Source of the DNA: Arthrobacter globiformis
GTDB taxonomy: Bacteria; Actinomycetota; Actinomycetes; Actinomycetales; Micrococcaceae
DNA length: 64,000 nt
Assembly: GCF_030815865.1 (NCBI RefSeq)
Contig: NZ_JAUSXI010000001.1
Location: 4,898,001 to 4,962,000, forward strand
Reading direction: 5' to 3'
In this document: one piece after another, positions 9,470 through 19,200 of the stretch
How the letters are laid out: each line of letters starts with the position of its first letter
How positions within the stretch are numbered: the stretch's first letter is position 1
Notes under the pieces: generated by a model
What the model was told of the DNA's origin: nothing
Database searches by the model: none
Seen by the model: the letters and a program-made list of their open reading frames with translations, nothing else
Translations under genes and position numbers: made by a program

Positions 9470-11824
9470 TTAGCCTGCTGTGGCCATCTCGAGCGCCTCG
9501 CCGGCCGCGGCAGCCGCTACCCCGCCGGCGTGCGGTTCGAAGCGCACAAACATGGCCTTGAAGCCGGGGGTGTTCGACACCCGGGCCACGTTTTCCTTGT
9601 GGACCAGAGCGTTTGCCTCCGGGAAGTACGCCGCGGCGCAGCCCTTGGCCGTGGGGTAGGCCACCAGCCGGAACTTCTCGGCTCGGCGGTCCGTGCCCTG
9701 GAAGGTGCTCACCACGTCCACGAGGTCGCGGTCCTGGAAGCCCTGCTCCGTGAGGTCCTCCGGGTGCACCAGGATCACGCGGCGGCCGCCGGAGATGCCG
9801 CGGTAACGGTCGTCCAGGCCGTAGAAGGTGGTGTTGTACTGGTCGTGGCTGCGGATGGTCTGCAGCACCAGATGTCCGGCCGGCGGCGTGAGGTACTCCA
9901 GCGGGCTGACCGTGAAGCGGCCGCGGCCGATGTCCGTCGCGAAGGAGCGGGTGTCGCGCGGCGGGTTGGGCAGCACAAAGCCGTTCTTCGTCCGGACGCG
10001 CGCGTTGAAGTCCTCGAACCCTGGCAGCACCCGGGAGATGTGGTCGCGGACCACGTCATAGTCCTCGGCCATGACCTTCCAGTCGACCGGGTGGTCCGGG
10101 CCGAACGTTGCCTCGGCCATCCTGGCCACGATGACGGGTTCGGCCAGCAGGTGCTCGGATACCGGCAGCAGCCTGCCCTGGGTGGAGTGGACCACGGACA
10201 TGGAGTCCTCCACGGACAGGAACTGGGCGCCCTTGGGGTGCTTGTCGTCCTTGTCCGTGCGGCCCAGGGTGGGAAGGATGAGCGAGGTGCGGCCGTGCAC
10301 CACATGCGACCGGTTGGGCTTGGTGGAGATGTGCACGGTCAGGCCGATCCGCTGCATCCCGGCTTCCAGGGTCTCGGTGTCCGAGCACGCCAGCGAGAAG
10401 TTTCCGCCCATGGACACGAACACGTCCACCTCGTCGCGCTCGAAGGCCTCCATGGACTCCACGGCGTCGTGGCCGTGGTGCCGCGGTGACTCGATGCCGA
10501 ACTCCTTGTCGAGCGCGTCGAGCAGCCATTCCTTCGGCTTCTCCCAGATGCCCATGGTCCGGTCGCCCTGGACATTGGAATGTCCGCGCACCGGGCACGC
10601 GCCGGCACCGGGCTTGCCGAAGTTGCCCTGCAGCAGCAGGACGTTGACCATTTCCTTGATGGTGTCCACCGAGTGCGGCTGCTGGGTCACGCCCAGCGCC
10701 CAGCAGAAGATGCTGGCCTTGGACGCCACCACCATCCCGGCCACGTCCTCGATCTGCTTCCGGCTCAGGCCGGTGGCCCGTTCCGTCTCTTCCCAGTCCA
10801 GGTCCCGGCGCGCTTCCCGGTACGCGTCGAAGCCGTCAGTCTGCGCCGCAATGAAGGAATGGTCGACGACGGTCCCCGGGTTTTGCTCCTCGGCCCGCAG
10901 CAGCAGGTGGCCCAGCGCCTGGAACAGGGCGAGGTCCCCGCCCACCTTGATCTGCAGGTATTCGTCGGCCAGCGGCGTGCCGCCGCCCACTACGCCGGAG
11001 ATGGTCTGGGGGTCCTTGAAGTTGAAGAGGCCGGCCTCGGGCAACGGGTTCACCGCCACCACCTTGCCGCCCTTGTCCTTGCACTCCTTGAGCGCGGACA
11101 GCATGCGGGGATGGTTGGTGCCGGGGTTCTGCCCCACCACGAAGATGAGCTCCGAGTCGTGGATGTCCTCCAGCGAGACGGTGCCCTTGCCGATGCCGAT
11201 GGTCGGATTCAGCGCGGAACCCGAGGACTCGTGGCACATGTTGGAGCAGTCCGGCAGGTTGTTGGTGCCCAGGGACCGGGCGAACAGCTGGTACATGAAC
11301 GCCGTCTCGTTGGCCGTGCGGCCCGAGGTGTAGAAGACGCAGCGGTCAGGGGTGCTGGCGCGGATGTGCTCGCCGATCAGCTCGAAGGCATCCGCCCAGG
11401 AGATCGGCGAGTAGTGCGTCTCCCCCTCCCGGATAACCACCGGTTCGCTCAGCCGGCCCTGGTTTCCCAGCCAGTACTCGGTCTTCTCCGCCAGTTCGGC
11501 GATGGAATGCTTCGCCCAGAACGCCGCCCCCACGGTCCGCAGGGTGTTCTCCTCGGCCACGGCCTTGGCGCCGTTCTCGCAGAACTCGGCTGCCTTGCGC
11601 TTCTTGTCAGACTCCGGCCACGCACAACCGGGGCAGTCGAAACCGCCGCGCTGGTTGAGCCGCAGCAGTGACTGCGCCGTACGGGTCACGCCGGCCTGCG
11701 CCACGGCGCGTTCCAGCGCCACCATCACGGCCTTGACGCCGGCGGCTTCGGTCTTCGGCTTGTGGACTTCGAGCTCGTCCTCGTTGATGTCCGCGACGGG
11801 GGCGGGCTGCTTCCCGAACTTCAT
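9470..11824 (-). CDS. FdhF/YdeP family molybdopterin oxidoreductase (formate dehydrogenase-like)
   Basis: A 784-residue molybdopterin enzyme. Near the N-terminus is R-L-N-Q-R-G-G-F-D-C-P-G-C-A-W-P-E, typical of the YdeP branch. Later come Y-T-S-G-R-T-A-N-E, C-S-N-M-C-H-E-S-S-G, P-G-T-N-H-P-R-M and G-H-S-N-V-Q-G-D-R-T-M-G. The C-terminus has the molybdopterin-dinucleotide domain (T-I-R-S-H-D-Q-Y-N-T). ATG 11824 marks the start. It lies downstream of formaldehyde-oxidising genes in the same direction, so oxidation of formate to CO2 is a natural guess. Members of this branch are not all proven formate dehydrogenases, and no fdhD is in view. Confidence 0.85.
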   Translation of the reverse strand: MKFGKQPAPVADINEDELEVHKPKTEAAGVKAVMVALERAVAQAGVTRTAQSLLRLNQRGGFDCPGCAWPESDKKRKAAEFCENGAKAVAEENTLRTVGAAFWAKHSIAELAEKTEYWLGNQGRLSEPVVIREGETHYSPISWADAFELIGEHIRASTPDRCVFYTSGRTANETAFMYQLFARSLGTNNLPDCSNMCHESSGSALNPTIGIGKGTVSLEDIHDSELIFVVGQNPGTNHPRMLSALKECKDKGGKVVAVNPLPEAGLFNFKDPQTISGVVGGGTPLADEYLQIKVGGDLALFQALGHLLLRAEEQNPGTVVDHSFIAAQTDGFDAYREARRDLDWEETERATGLSRKQIEDVAGMVVASKASIFCWALGVTQQPHSVDTIKEMVNVLLLQGNFGKPGAGACPVRGHSNVQGDRTMGIWEKPKEWLLDALDKEFGIESPRHHGHDAVESMEAFERDEVDVFVSMGGNFSLACSDTETLEAGMQRIGLTVHISTKPNRSHVVHGRTSLILPTLGRTDKDDKHPKGAQFLSVEDSMSVVHSTQGRLLPVSEHLLAEPVIVARMAEATFGPDHPVDWKVMAEDYDVVRDHISRVLPGFEDFNARVRTKNGFVLPNPPRDTRSFATDIGRGRFTVSPLEYLTPPAGHLVLQTIRSHDQYNTTFYGLDDRYRGISGGRRVILVHPEDLTEQGFQDRDLVDVVSTFQGTDRRAEKFRLVAYPTAKGCAAAYFPEANALVHKENVARVSNTPGFKAMFVRFEPHAGGVAAAAAGEALEMATAG

Positions 11825-11863
11825 TGTTCCAACTTCCTAACCGGCTGCTTTCGTGCCTGTTGT

Positions 11864-11916
11864 GATCGCCACGAAGGCGCGCCAGGGATTCCTGGCGCGC
11901 CTTATGTGTGGCGATC
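11864..11916. terminator. Two-tier hairpin between the MBL and FdhF-like genes
   Basis: The inner stem GGCGCGCCAGG (11876-11886) pairs perfectly with CCTGGCGCGCC (11891-11901) around GATT. An outer stem pairs GATCGCCAC (11864-11872) with GTGGCGATC (11908-11916). The T-rich run lies on the plus side. For the minus-strand genes it would act as a U-tract-less terminator or processing site separating the two units. Confidence 0.65.
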
Positions 11917-11943
11917 TTGTCTTTATTCTTACTGTGTCACCCG

Positions 11944-12564
11944 TTACTGGGCTACTTTGGCGAGGGTTTCGCGTTCGGCGGCGATGGTGGTGTTGTCGCC
12001 GTGTCCGGTCCGGACGGTTGTTTCCGGCGGGAGGGTGAGGAGCCGTTCGCGGATGGAGGTCAGGATGGTGGGGTAGTCGCTGTAGGACCGGCCGGTGGCG
12101 CCTGGTCCGCCGTTGAACAGGGTGTCTCCGGTGAACACGGTGTTCTCTGCTGCGAGGTGGAAGCAGGTGGAGCCGGGTGAGTGGCCGGGGGTGTGGATGG
12201 CCCGCAGCACCGCACCGCCGATCTGGAACTCGTCCCCGTCCGCGATGGTCTGGTCGGGGGTGGTGCCGGGGTAGACCTGTTCCCAGAGGACCTGGTCCTC
12301 GGGGTTCAGGTGGATCGGGGCCCCGACCGCATCGGCGACCTCGCGGGCGGCGCCGATGTGGTCGTTGTGCGCGTGCGTGAGCAGGATCGCCTTCACCGTC
12401 CGGCCCCGGACGGCGCTGATGATCGCGGCGGCGTCGTGCGGGGAATCAATGATCACGCACTCGGTGTCGTTGCCCACGATCCAGACGTTGTTGTCCACAT
12501 CCCAGGTGCCGCCGTCGAGCGAGAACGTGCCCGAGGTGACGAGGTTTTCGATGGTGACGCTCAT
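11944..12564 (-). CDS. MBL-fold hydrolase paired with mycothiol formaldehyde dehydrogenase
   Basis: A 206-residue metallo-beta-lactamase fold protein with the metal motif T-H-A-H-N-D-H-I-G at about residue 62, followed by [16 protein letters not shown] and T-G-H-G-D-N-T. Its start codon overlaps the end of the dehydrogenase gene by 4 bp, so the two are translationally coupled. In actinobacteria this pairing is common; the hydrolase is thought to cleave the S-formylmycothiol made by the dehydrogenase into mycothiol and formate. That role is inferred from pairing. Confidence 0.88.
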   Translation of the reverse strand: MSVTIENLVTSGTFSLDGGTWDVDNNVWIVGNDTECVIIDSPHDAAAIISAVRGRTVKAILLTHAHNDHIGAAREVADAVGAPIHLNPEDQVLWEQVYPGTTPDQTIADGDEFQIGGAVLRAIHTPGHSPGSTCFHLAAENTVFTGDTLFNGGPGATGRSYSDYPTILTSIRERLLTLPPETTVRTGHGDNTTIAAERETLAKVAQ

Positions 12565-13700
12565 GCCGAGGCCACCGCCGGCTCGGCAGCAGCCGCCGCG
12601 GAGGCTCCTGCGGGCTGGATCTCCACAACTGAGCGCAGGACCTTGCCTTCGTGCATCTTGTCGAAGGCCTCCTCGACCTGGTCGATGGTGATCCGTTCGG
12701 AAACGAACGCGTCCAGGTCCAGGTTGCCGGCCTTGTAGTGGGCCACGAGCATGGGGAAGTCGCGGGAGGGCAGGCAGTCCCCGTACCAGGAGGACTTCAG
12801 CGACCCGCCCCTGCCAAAGACATCCAGCAACGGCAGCTCAAGGACCATTTCCGGGGTCGGCACCCCGACCAGGACCACACGCCCGGCGAGGTCGCGGGCG
12901 TAGAACGCCTGCTTGTAGGTTTCGGGCCGGCCGACGGCCTCGATCACCACATCGGCGCCGTTCCCGCCCGTGAGTGCCCGGATCGCCTCGACCGGGTCGG
13001 ACGTGCGGGAGTTCACGCCGTGGGTCGCGCCGAGGGTCTTGGCCATCTCGATCTTGTTCTCGTCGATGTCCACGGCGATGATCGTGGTGGCCCCGGCGAG
13101 CCTGGCCCCGGCGATCGCGGCGATGCCCACGCCGCCGCAGCCGATCACGGCCACCGACTCGCCGCGCTTGACCTCACCGGTGTTGATCGCGGCGCCGATG
13201 CCGGCCATCACACCGCAGCCAAGCAGCCCGACCGCGGCCGGGTCGGCGTCCTCATCGACCTTGGTGCACTGCCCGGCAGCGACCAGGGTCTTCTCCGCGA
13301 ACGCCCCGATCCCCAACGCGGGGGACAGTTCGGTGCCGTCCTCCAGGGTCATCTTCTGCACCGCGTTCGCGGTATTGAAGCAGTACTGCGGCTGGCCCTT
13401 CGCACACGCCCGGCACTGCCCGCACACCGCACGCCAGTTCAGGATCACCCGGTCACCCGGGGCGACCTCCGTGACGCCCTCACCCACCGCGGAAACAACA
13501 CCGGTGGCCTCATGACCCAGCAGATACGGGAACTCATCACCAATCCCGCCCAGCTTGTAATGCAGGTCCGTGTGGCACACCCCGCACGTCAGGACATCCA
13601 CCAGCGCCTCCCCCGGCCCCGGATCCGGCACCAGGATCGTCTCCACCGACACCGGAGCGCCCTTCGCCCTGACAACAACAGCCTTGACTTTATGAACCAT
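12561..13700 (-). CDS. mscR: S-(hydroxymethyl)mycothiol dehydrogenase (zinc alcohol dehydrogenase)
   Basis: A 379-residue medium-chain zinc dehydrogenase. It shows catalytic zinc ligands C-G-V-C-H-T-D (about residue 40) and G-H-E-A, the structural zinc cluster C-G-Q-C-R-A-C ... C-F, and the NAD motif G-C-G-G-V-G-I-A. This is the class III-like actinobacterial enzyme that oxidises the mycothiol adduct of formaldehyde. In a choline/betaine module it would detoxify formaldehyde from demethylation. It ends in an Ala-rich tail (S-A-A-A-A-A-E-P). The downstream MBL gene overlaps it by 4 bp. The symbol follows mycobacterial usage and could equally be adhE2. Confidence 0.87.
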   Translation of the reverse strand: MVHKVKAVVVRAKGAPVSVETILVPDPGPGEALVDVLTCGVCHTDLHYKLGGIGDEFPYLLGHEATGVVSAVGEGVTEVAPGDRVILNWRAVCGQCRACAKGQPQYCFNTANAVQKMTLEDGTELSPALGIGAFAEKTLVAAGQCTKVDEDADPAAVGLLGCGVMAGIGAAINTGEVKRGESVAVIGCGGVGIAAIAGARLAGATTIIAVDIDENKIEMAKTLGATHGVNSRTSDPVEAIRALTGGNGADVVIEAVGRPETYKQAFYARDLAGRVVLVGVPTPEMVLELPLLDVFGRGGSLKSSWYGDCLPSRDFPMLVAHYKAGNLDLDAFVSERITIDQVEEAFDKMHEGKVLRSVVEIQPAGASAAAAAEPAVASA

Positions 13701-13758
13701 GAGTTAGTGTTCCTTTTCAAGAGTCCGGGGACTCATCGGCGACAGCACCTCTGCCAAT

Positions 13759-15399
13759 CTAGCTGACTCGTTGCGGTTCAAGATCATCTTCCATGGGATC
13801 GAGGCCGATCTCCGCACCTCCGTCTGCCCTAACCGGCAGCGGCTGACCAGCCGCACCCGACGACGGGTGGGCCCCCACGGGAGCCGCATGCTCGGCCAGG
13901 ACGCCGGTCTGGTGCCTGATCTTCAGTCGGTAGAGCAGGGCCCCTCCCACGGTTACAGTGCCGACGAAGAGGACTCCGCCCCACTGCAGGTACCACTCGA
14001 ACGGCGGCACTGAGTTGTAGATTTCCGGCCGCGGCCAGACCAGGTTCAGCGTCATGGCGCCGCCCCACAAGACCGCGAGGATGTTCACGGGCAGGCCCCA
14101 TTTGCCGAGGCTGAATCCCGCTTCTGACCCGTCGTCCGGCAACGGCCACTTCTTGACAAAACGCCGCCGCAACATGGGAACCGTGACCAGAAGGTAGGAC
14201 AGGTAGATCAGGACGATGCTGATGCTGGAGAGGATGGTGAAGATCGCCGGCTGCATGACATTGACGACCAGCGGAATGATGGCCAGGATGCCGATGACGA
14301 TGGCTGCGACCGCAGGCGTCTTGCGGACCGGGTCCACCTTGCTGAGCTGGCGGCTGAACGGCAGGTTGTTGTCCCGGGCCATGGCAAACATCATGCGGAT
14401 GGCGGCGGCGTGGACGGCCAGTGTGCACACCACCACGGCGACGACGATGCACGCCAGGAAGGCCTTCCCGAAGGGGCCGCCGAGGACGGAGAGCACGACG
14501 TACTGGAGGCCGCCGTCGGGCGCCCCCACCTTAGGGTCGGATAGGTCGGGGGCTGCCAGGATGCCGAAGAGCAGGATCAGGCCGCCGAGCAGGAAGGACG
14601 CCGTAACAGCCCGCAGGATGGCCTTGGGCGCGGTGCGCTTCGGATCCTTCGTTTCCTCCCCCAGCGAGCTGGCGGTGTCGAAGCCGTACATCACGTAGCC
14701 GGAGGCCATCGCGCCGATGAGGAAGACGCCGAAGAAGCCCAGGTCGTGGCCCTCACCAAAACCGGCGGTGTCAAAGAAGACCTCGGGGCCCCGGACGACG
14801 TGCCAGCCCAGGGCGAGGATGAGCAGCACGGCTGCGGCCAGTTCCACGAAGACGCCGATGCTGTTGATGCGGGTCATCAGCTTCACGCCGAAGGCGTTGA
14901 TGAGCGTGGAGATGGTGATCATGATGGTGGCCAACAGAACGCCGTTGATGGCAAAGTCCAGGGGCCCGGTGCCGTCGCCAACCAGCTGGAAGCCGGACCA
15001 GAGCTGCGGCAGGGTGAGCTGCAGGGCCAGGGCCACTGACCCGAGGGCCACGATGGAGGACAGCAACAGCAGCCACCCGGCGAGCCACGCCGAGGTCCCG
15101 GAGGCCAGCCTCTTGGCCCAGTTGTAGACCGAGCCGGCCACGGGGTAGCGGCCTGCCAGTTCGGCAAAGCACAGCGCCACCATCAGCTGGCCGACGAAAA
15201 CGATGGGCCAGGACCACGCATAGGCCGGGCCAGCCATGGAAAAACCAAAGTAGAACAGTTGAAAAACACCGGTGAGGATGGAGATGTAGCTGACGCCTGC
15301 GGCGAAGCTGGCGAACTTACCGATACTCCGGTCCAGGGTCTGGGCATAGCCGAACTCGTCCATGCCGCTTGAATCAGTACTCTTGCTGGGTTCCAACAT
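13759..15399 (-). CDS. APC superfamily permease, amino acid/choline transporter type
   Basis: A 546-residue integral membrane protein with about 12 predicted helices. The N-terminus (L-D-R-S-I-G-K-F-A-S-F-A-A-G-V-S-Y-I-S) and the G-W-L-L-L-L-S-S-I-V-A segment resemble the amino acid/choline (ACT) branch that includes GABA permeases and yeast choline transporters. ATG 15399 is preceded by AGGAG; the frame stays open further upstream through noncoding repeats. It lies downstream of betA and betB in the same orientation, so choline or a related amine is the likely substrate. The substrate is inference. Confidence 0.85.
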   Translation of the reverse strand: MLEPSKSTDSSGMDEFGYAQTLDRSIGKFASFAAGVSYISILTGVFQLFYFGFSMAGPAYAWSWPIVFVGQLMVALCFAELAGRYPVAGSVYNWAKRLASGTSAWLAGWLLLLSSIVALGSVALALQLTLPQLWSGFQLVGDGTGPLDFAINGVLLATIMITISTLINAFGVKLMTRINSIGVFVELAAAVLLILALGWHVVRGPEVFFDTAGFGEGHDLGFFGVFLIGAMASGYVMYGFDTASSLGEETKDPKRTAPKAILRAVTASFLLGGLILLFGILAAPDLSDPKVGAPDGGLQYVVLSVLGGPFGKAFLACIVVAVVVCTLAVHAAAIRMMFAMARDNNLPFSRQLSKVDPVRKTPAVAAIVIGILAIIPLVVNVMQPAIFTILSSISIVLIYLSYLLVTVPMLRRRFVKKWPLPDDGSEAGFSLGKWGLPVNILAVLWGGAMTLNLVWPRPEIYNSVPPFEWYLQWGGVLFVGTVTVGGALLYRLKIRHQTGVLAEHAAPVGAHPSSGAAGQPLPVRADGGAEIGLDPMEDDLEPQRVS

Positions 15400-15461
15400 C
15401 TGAACTCCTAAGTCAGAAAAGCACGATGGTGATGACCCGCGGCCGCCTTTGGACGCGGGTA

Positions 15462-15493
15462 ACACTACACGCAGATGACACTGCACGCAGCTG
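15462..15493. repeat. Tandem 16-bp repeat in the permease leader
   Basis: Two adjacent 16-bp units, ACACTACACGCAGATG and ACACTGCACGCAGCTG, differ at two positions. They lie 63-94 bp upstream of the permease start codon, between a betB-proximal hairpin and a second small hairpin (ACCCGCG/CGCGGGT, 15435-15460). They may be a tandem regulator site. Confidence 0.55.
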
Positions 15494-15500
15494 TAAATCA

Positions 15501-15533
15501 ACGGCCGGGCACCGCGCTGCAGCGCCCGGCCGT
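15501..15533. terminator. Hairpin between betB and the permease gene
   Basis: ACGGCCGGGC (15501-15510) pairs perfectly with GCCCGGCCGT (15524-15533) around a GC-rich 13-nt loop. It lies 19 bp after the betB stop (minus strand) and probably terminates or attenuates betBA transcription before the permease. Confidence 0.6.
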
Positions 15534-15551
15534 CTCCCCCAAAGGTGATGC

Positions 15552-17093
15552 CTAGCCGGCCGCGCCCGCCGCCGTTTCCCCGGGAGCTCCCCCGGGAGCG
15601 GAGCCGAACCATCCGCTCGGGGCGGGAGCGATGTTCTGCCAGATGTGCTTGGCCTCGCGGTACTCGGCCAGGCCCGCCTGGCCGAGCTCACGGCCGATCC
15701 CCGACTTCCCGAAACCGCCCCACTCCGCCTGGGGGACGTAGGGGTGGTAGTCGTTGATCCACACCGTTCCGTGCCGGAGGGCGCCGGCGACGCGCTGCGC
15801 CTTCGACGCGTCCGACGTCCACACCGCGCCGGCCAGGCCGTACTCGGTATCGTTTGCGATCGCGACGGCCTCGGCTTCGCTGCGGAACGTCTCGACGGTC
15901 AGCACCGGCCCGAACGATTCCTCCCGCAGCACACTCATGCCCGAACGGCAGTTGCCGAGCACGGTGGGCGGGTAGAAGAAGCCGTCCGCAAGCGGCTCCT
16001 CGTCGGGGATGAAGCCACCGCACAACAGCTCTGCGCCCTCCGCGATCCCGGCCTGGACGTAGGCGTGGACCTGCTCGCGGTGCTTGGCGGAGATAAGCGG
16101 CCCCGTCTCTGCGTCGGCGTCGAACGGTCCGCCCATCCGGATCTTTTCCGCCCGCTCGACCACCTCGGCCACAAAACGCTCGGCGATCGTCTCCTCGACG
16201 ACGAGCCGCGCCCCTGCCGAGCAGACCTGCCCGGAGTGCAGGAACACTGCAGTCAGGGCGTTGTCGACGGCAGCGTCCCAGTCCGCGTCCGCGAAGACGA
16301 CGTTCGGGTTCTTCCCGCCGAGCTCGAACGCGACGCGCTTCACGGTTTCGGCGGCGGCCGCCATGATCGTCTGCCCCGTGGCAAGGCTTCCGGTCAGGGA
16401 GACGAGGTCCACACGAGGGTCCGAGCTAAGCGGGCCGCCCACCCTTGACCCGGCTCCGGTGACGAGATTCGCGACGCCGGCCGGGACACCGGCCTCCGCG
16501 AGGGTCTCCATGAGCAGAATCGAGGTCGACGGCGTAAGCTCGCTGGGCTTGAGCACGAACGAGTTCCCGGCGACGAGCGCCGGCGCGACCTTCCACGCCG
16601 CCTGGAGGAGCGGGTAGTTCCACGGCGCAATGAGGGCACAGACCCCGAGCGGCTCGTACACAACACGGCTGATGGCATCCGCCCGGCCGGTGTCGATGAC
16701 ACGGCCGGCGTCGAGTCCGGCGACCTTGCCGTAGTACCGGAAGCACGCGGCGATATCGTCCATGTCGTACTCGGCCTCCACGAGCCGCTTGCCCGTGTCC
16801 AGCGCCTCGGCCAGCGCATAGGCGGCCTTGTCCCGCTCTAGCAGGTCCGCGACGCGGAGCATGACAGCGCCGCGCTCGATGTCCGTGAGCCGGCGCCACG
16901 GGCCGTCGTCGAACGCGGCCCGTGCGCTGGCGATCGCCCGCTCCGCGTCCTCCACCGTCGACGAGGCGACTACCGCCACCTCGCGCCCGTCCGCCGGGCA
17001 GCGCACAGTGGTGGTCCGGCCGTCGGACGACTCTTGCCAGGCGCCGTCGACGTACAGGCCCCGGGCGAGCTTCAGTTCGGTATCAATCGTCAT
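15552..17093 (-). CDS. betB: Betaine aldehyde dehydrogenase
   Basis: A 513-residue NAD(P)-dependent aldehyde dehydrogenase that would oxidise betaine aldehyde to glycine betaine. Seen are P-W-N-Y-P-L, the Rossmann-region T-G-S-L-A-T-G-Q, the catalytic Glu motif F-E-L-G-G-K-N-P-N, and the catalytic Cys in S-G-Q-V-C-S-A-G-A-R. ATG 17093 is preceded by AGGGGATC and follows betA by 9 bp, so betA and betB are one operon. The C-terminus is extended by an Ala/Gly/Pro tail. The family is certain; betaine specificity rests on the betA pairing. Confidence 0.9.
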   Translation of the reverse strand: MTIDTELKLARGLYVDGAWQESSDGRTTTVRCPADGREVAVVASSTVEDAERAIASARAAFDDGPWRRLTDIERGAVMLRVADLLERDKAAYALAEALDTGKRLVEAEYDMDDIAACFRYYGKVAGLDAGRVIDTGRADAISRVVYEPLGVCALIAPWNYPLLQAAWKVAPALVAGNSFVLKPSELTPSTSILLMETLAEAGVPAGVANLVTGAGSRVGGPLSSDPRVDLVSLTGSLATGQTIMAAAAETVKRVAFELGGKNPNVVFADADWDAAVDNALTAVFLHSGQVCSAGARLVVEETIAERFVAEVVERAEKIRMGGPFDADAETGPLISAKHREQVHAYVQAGIAEGAELLCGGFIPDEEPLADGFFYPPTVLGNCRSGMSVLREESFGPVLTVETFRSEAEAVAIANDTEYGLAGAVWTSDASKAQRVAGALRHGTVWINDYHPYVPQAEWGGFGKSGIGRELGQAGLAEYREAKHIWQNIAPAPSGWFGSAPGGAPGETAAGAAG

Positions 17094-17102
17094 GCTGATC
17101 CC

Positions 17103-18818
17103 CTAGCCCTTCGCCGCCGCGGCGACTGCTACCGGCGCGGCTCCGCCGCGTTCCAGCGGGCTCACGCCGTGCCGGTAGAACTCGGCGTGCTGGGGCGCGA
17201 GCGGCGCCTTGCCGGCGATCAGGTCGGCAGCCTTCTCGGCCAGCATCATCACCGGGGCGTAGATGTTGCCGTTGGTCACGTAGGGCATGGCCGACGCGTC
17301 CACCACGCGGAGGCCGCGGGTGCCGTGCACGCTCATGTCCAGCGGGTTCACCACGGCCATGGGATCGGAGTCCGGACCCATCTTCGCGGTACAGGACGGG
17401 TGCAGCGCCGTCTCGGCGTCACGGGCAACCCAGTCCAGGATCTCCGCGTCGGTCTGCACAGCCCGGCCGGGAGAAAGTTCGCCGCCGTTGAAGGGACCCA
17501 TGGCCGACTGGCCGAGGATGTCGCGGGCCACACGGATCGCCTCGACCCACTCGCGGCGATCCTGGTCGGTGGAGAGGTAGTTGAACAGCATCGACGGATG
17601 AACCGTGGGATCGGTCGACTTGATCTTCAGGCTGCCGCGGGCGTCGGAGTACATGGGGCCGATGTGCACCTGGTAGCCGTGCTTGGCGTCCGCCTTCTGG
17701 CCGTCGTAGCGGACGGCAACGGGGAGGAAGTGGAACATCAGGTTGGGGTAGGCCACGTCCTCGTTGGAGCGGACAAACCCGCCGCCCTCGAAGTGGTTGG
17801 TGGCAGCCGGACCCTTCCGGCCCAGCAGCCACTGCATCCCGATCAGCGGGTAGCGCCAGAGGTCCAGGGCCGGCTGCATGGAAACCGGCTGGGTGCAGGC
17901 GTGCTGGATGTAGACCTCGAGGTGGTCCTGGAGGTTTTCGCCGACGCCGGGCAGGTTCACCACGGAGTTGATGCCCAGCGAGTTCAGGTGGGCAGCATCG
18001 CCGACTCCGGAGAGCTGCAGCAGCTGCGGGGTGTTGATGGCGCCGCCGGCCAGGATCACTTCACCGGCGCTCACCTGGTGGGTCTTGCCGTTGCGCCGGT
18101 AGGTGACGCCGGTGGCCACGTTGCCCTTGAAGTTGACCTTGGTGACGAGTGCACGGGTAAGGACGGTCAGGTTCTTCCGGCCGAGTTCGGGCCGCAGGTA
18201 GGCGCGGGACGCGGAGAGCCGCTGGCCCTTGTGGACGTTCCGGTCGAACGCGGCGAAGCCCTCCTGGCGGTAGCCGTTGACGTCGTCGGTCAGCGGGTAG
18301 CCGGCTTCCTGGGCGGCGGCGAAGAAGGCCTGGAACAGCGGATTGGTGGCGGGGCCGCGCTCCAGCACCAGCGGGCCGGAGTGTCCGCGCAGTTCATCGT
18401 CGGGATCGGCGGCAAGCGCGTTTTCCATCCGGTTGAAGTACGGGAGGCAGTGCGCGAAGTCCCACGTTTCCATGCCGGCGTCGGCGCCCCAGCGCTCGTA
18501 GTCGAGCGGGTTTCCGCGTTGGAAGATCATGCCGTTGATGGAGCTGGAGCCGCCCAGGACCTTGCCGCGGGCGTGTGCCACCCGCCGGCCGCCCATGTGG
18601 GGCTCGGGATCGGACTCGTAGCGCCAGTCATAGAGCGGGTTGCCGCTGGGGAAGGTCAGCGCGGCGGGCATCTGGATGAAAAGGTCCCAGGGGTAGTCGC
18701 TCCGTCCGGCTTCAAGAACCAGGACGCTGCTCTGGCCTCCGTCGCTCAGGCGGTTGGCGAGCACGGAACCCGCGCTTCCGCCACCGACAATGACGTAGTC
18801 GTAGTTAATCTGTGTCAT
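17103..18818 (-). CDS. betA: Choline dehydrogenase (GMC oxidoreductase)
   Basis: A 571-residue flavoprotein that would oxidise choline to betaine aldehyde. It has the GMC FAD motif [11 protein letters not shown], the signature G-G-S-S-S-I-N-G-M, a second signature [15 protein letters not shown], and C-terminal H-P-S-C-T-A-K-M-G with catalytic His followed by [12 protein letters not shown] 18818 has AGGAG nearby. Two candidate TetR operators lie about 300 bp upstream. The Ala-rich tail resembles those of other genes in this cluster. Confidence 0.92.
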   Translation of the reverse strand: MTQINYDYVIVGGGSAGSVLANRLSDGGQSSVLVLEAGRSDYPWDLFIQMPAALTFPSGNPLYDWRYESDPEPHMGGRRVAHARGKVLGGSSSINGMIFQRGNPLDYERWGADAGMETWDFAHCLPYFNRMENALAADPDDELRGHSGPLVLERGPATNPLFQAFFAAAQEAGYPLTDDVNGYRQEGFAAFDRNVHKGQRLSASRAYLRPELGRKNLTVLTRALVTKVNFKGNVATGVTYRRNGKTHQVSAGEVILAGGAINTPQLLQLSGVGDAAHLNSLGINSVVNLPGVGENLQDHLEVYIQHACTQPVSMQPALDLWRYPLIGMQWLLGRKGPAATNHFEGGGFVRSNEDVAYPNLMFHFLPVAVRYDGQKADAKHGYQVHIGPMYSDARGSLKIKSTDPTVHPSMLFNYLSTDQDRREWVEAIRVARDILGQSAMGPFNGGELSPGRAVQTDAEILDWVARDAETALHPSCTAKMGPDSDPMAVVNPLDMSVHGTRGLRVVDASAMPYVTNGNIYAPVMMLAEKAADLIAGKAPLAPQHAEFYRHGVSPLERGGAAPVAVAAAAKG

Positions 18819-19104
18819 GCAAATTCTCCTTCTACCTGGTGCAGATCACCCGCCGGGGCGGGTTGTCCTTCATCCGGAAGCTGGCAATACACCGTGCCCC
18901 GGAGAACGTTGTGGATTCCTGAGTTGTTGCTAGATGCAGTACGGGATCGCCGTTAGCCCGGCGTGTGGTTTGACGAGACGGCCAGGGAGTTTCGCCGCGT
19001 GGATTCTTCCCTGAGCCGGAAACCGGAGGTCGCCGATGAAACGCCTTTATTTCCGCGGGGCCCGGTTTGTGTGGTGTAGGTCATACACATGCAGAGTAGT
19101 CCAG

Positions 19105-19144
19105 CTTGAACAACTGTTCAAGGTTAAAACTGGACATCTGTTCA
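19105..19144. promoter_or_regulatory. Double TetR/BetI-type operator upstream of betA
   Basis: A perfect 18-bp palindrome CTTGAACAACTGTTCAAG (19105-19122) is followed by a second, TGGACA-TC-TGTTCA (19131-19144), with one mismatch. Their centres are 24 bp apart. Both share TGNACA-N2-TGTTCA. They lie between the tetR stop and betA, where a choline-responsive repressor would act. Confidence 0.65.
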
Positions 19145-19200
19145 AAAAATTTTGGGCATGGGCCGCCCAGGCGGAGTGTGCGTGTTTGGCTAGGGCTCCG

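Noticed and set aside
9029..10489. A 486-codon plus-strand frame running from the intergenic patch into the FdhF-like gene
   Set aside because: Most of it is antisense to the molybdopterin gene; composition is His/Gly/Val-rich in the usual shadow pattern and there is no ribosome site or motif.
11641..11668. A GAAACC...GCTGGTTGAGCC match to the REP-like repeat inside the FdhF-like gene
   Set aside because: The bases encode the conserved family motif R-L-N-Q-R-G-G-F-D-C-P-G-C, so the similarity is coincidental.
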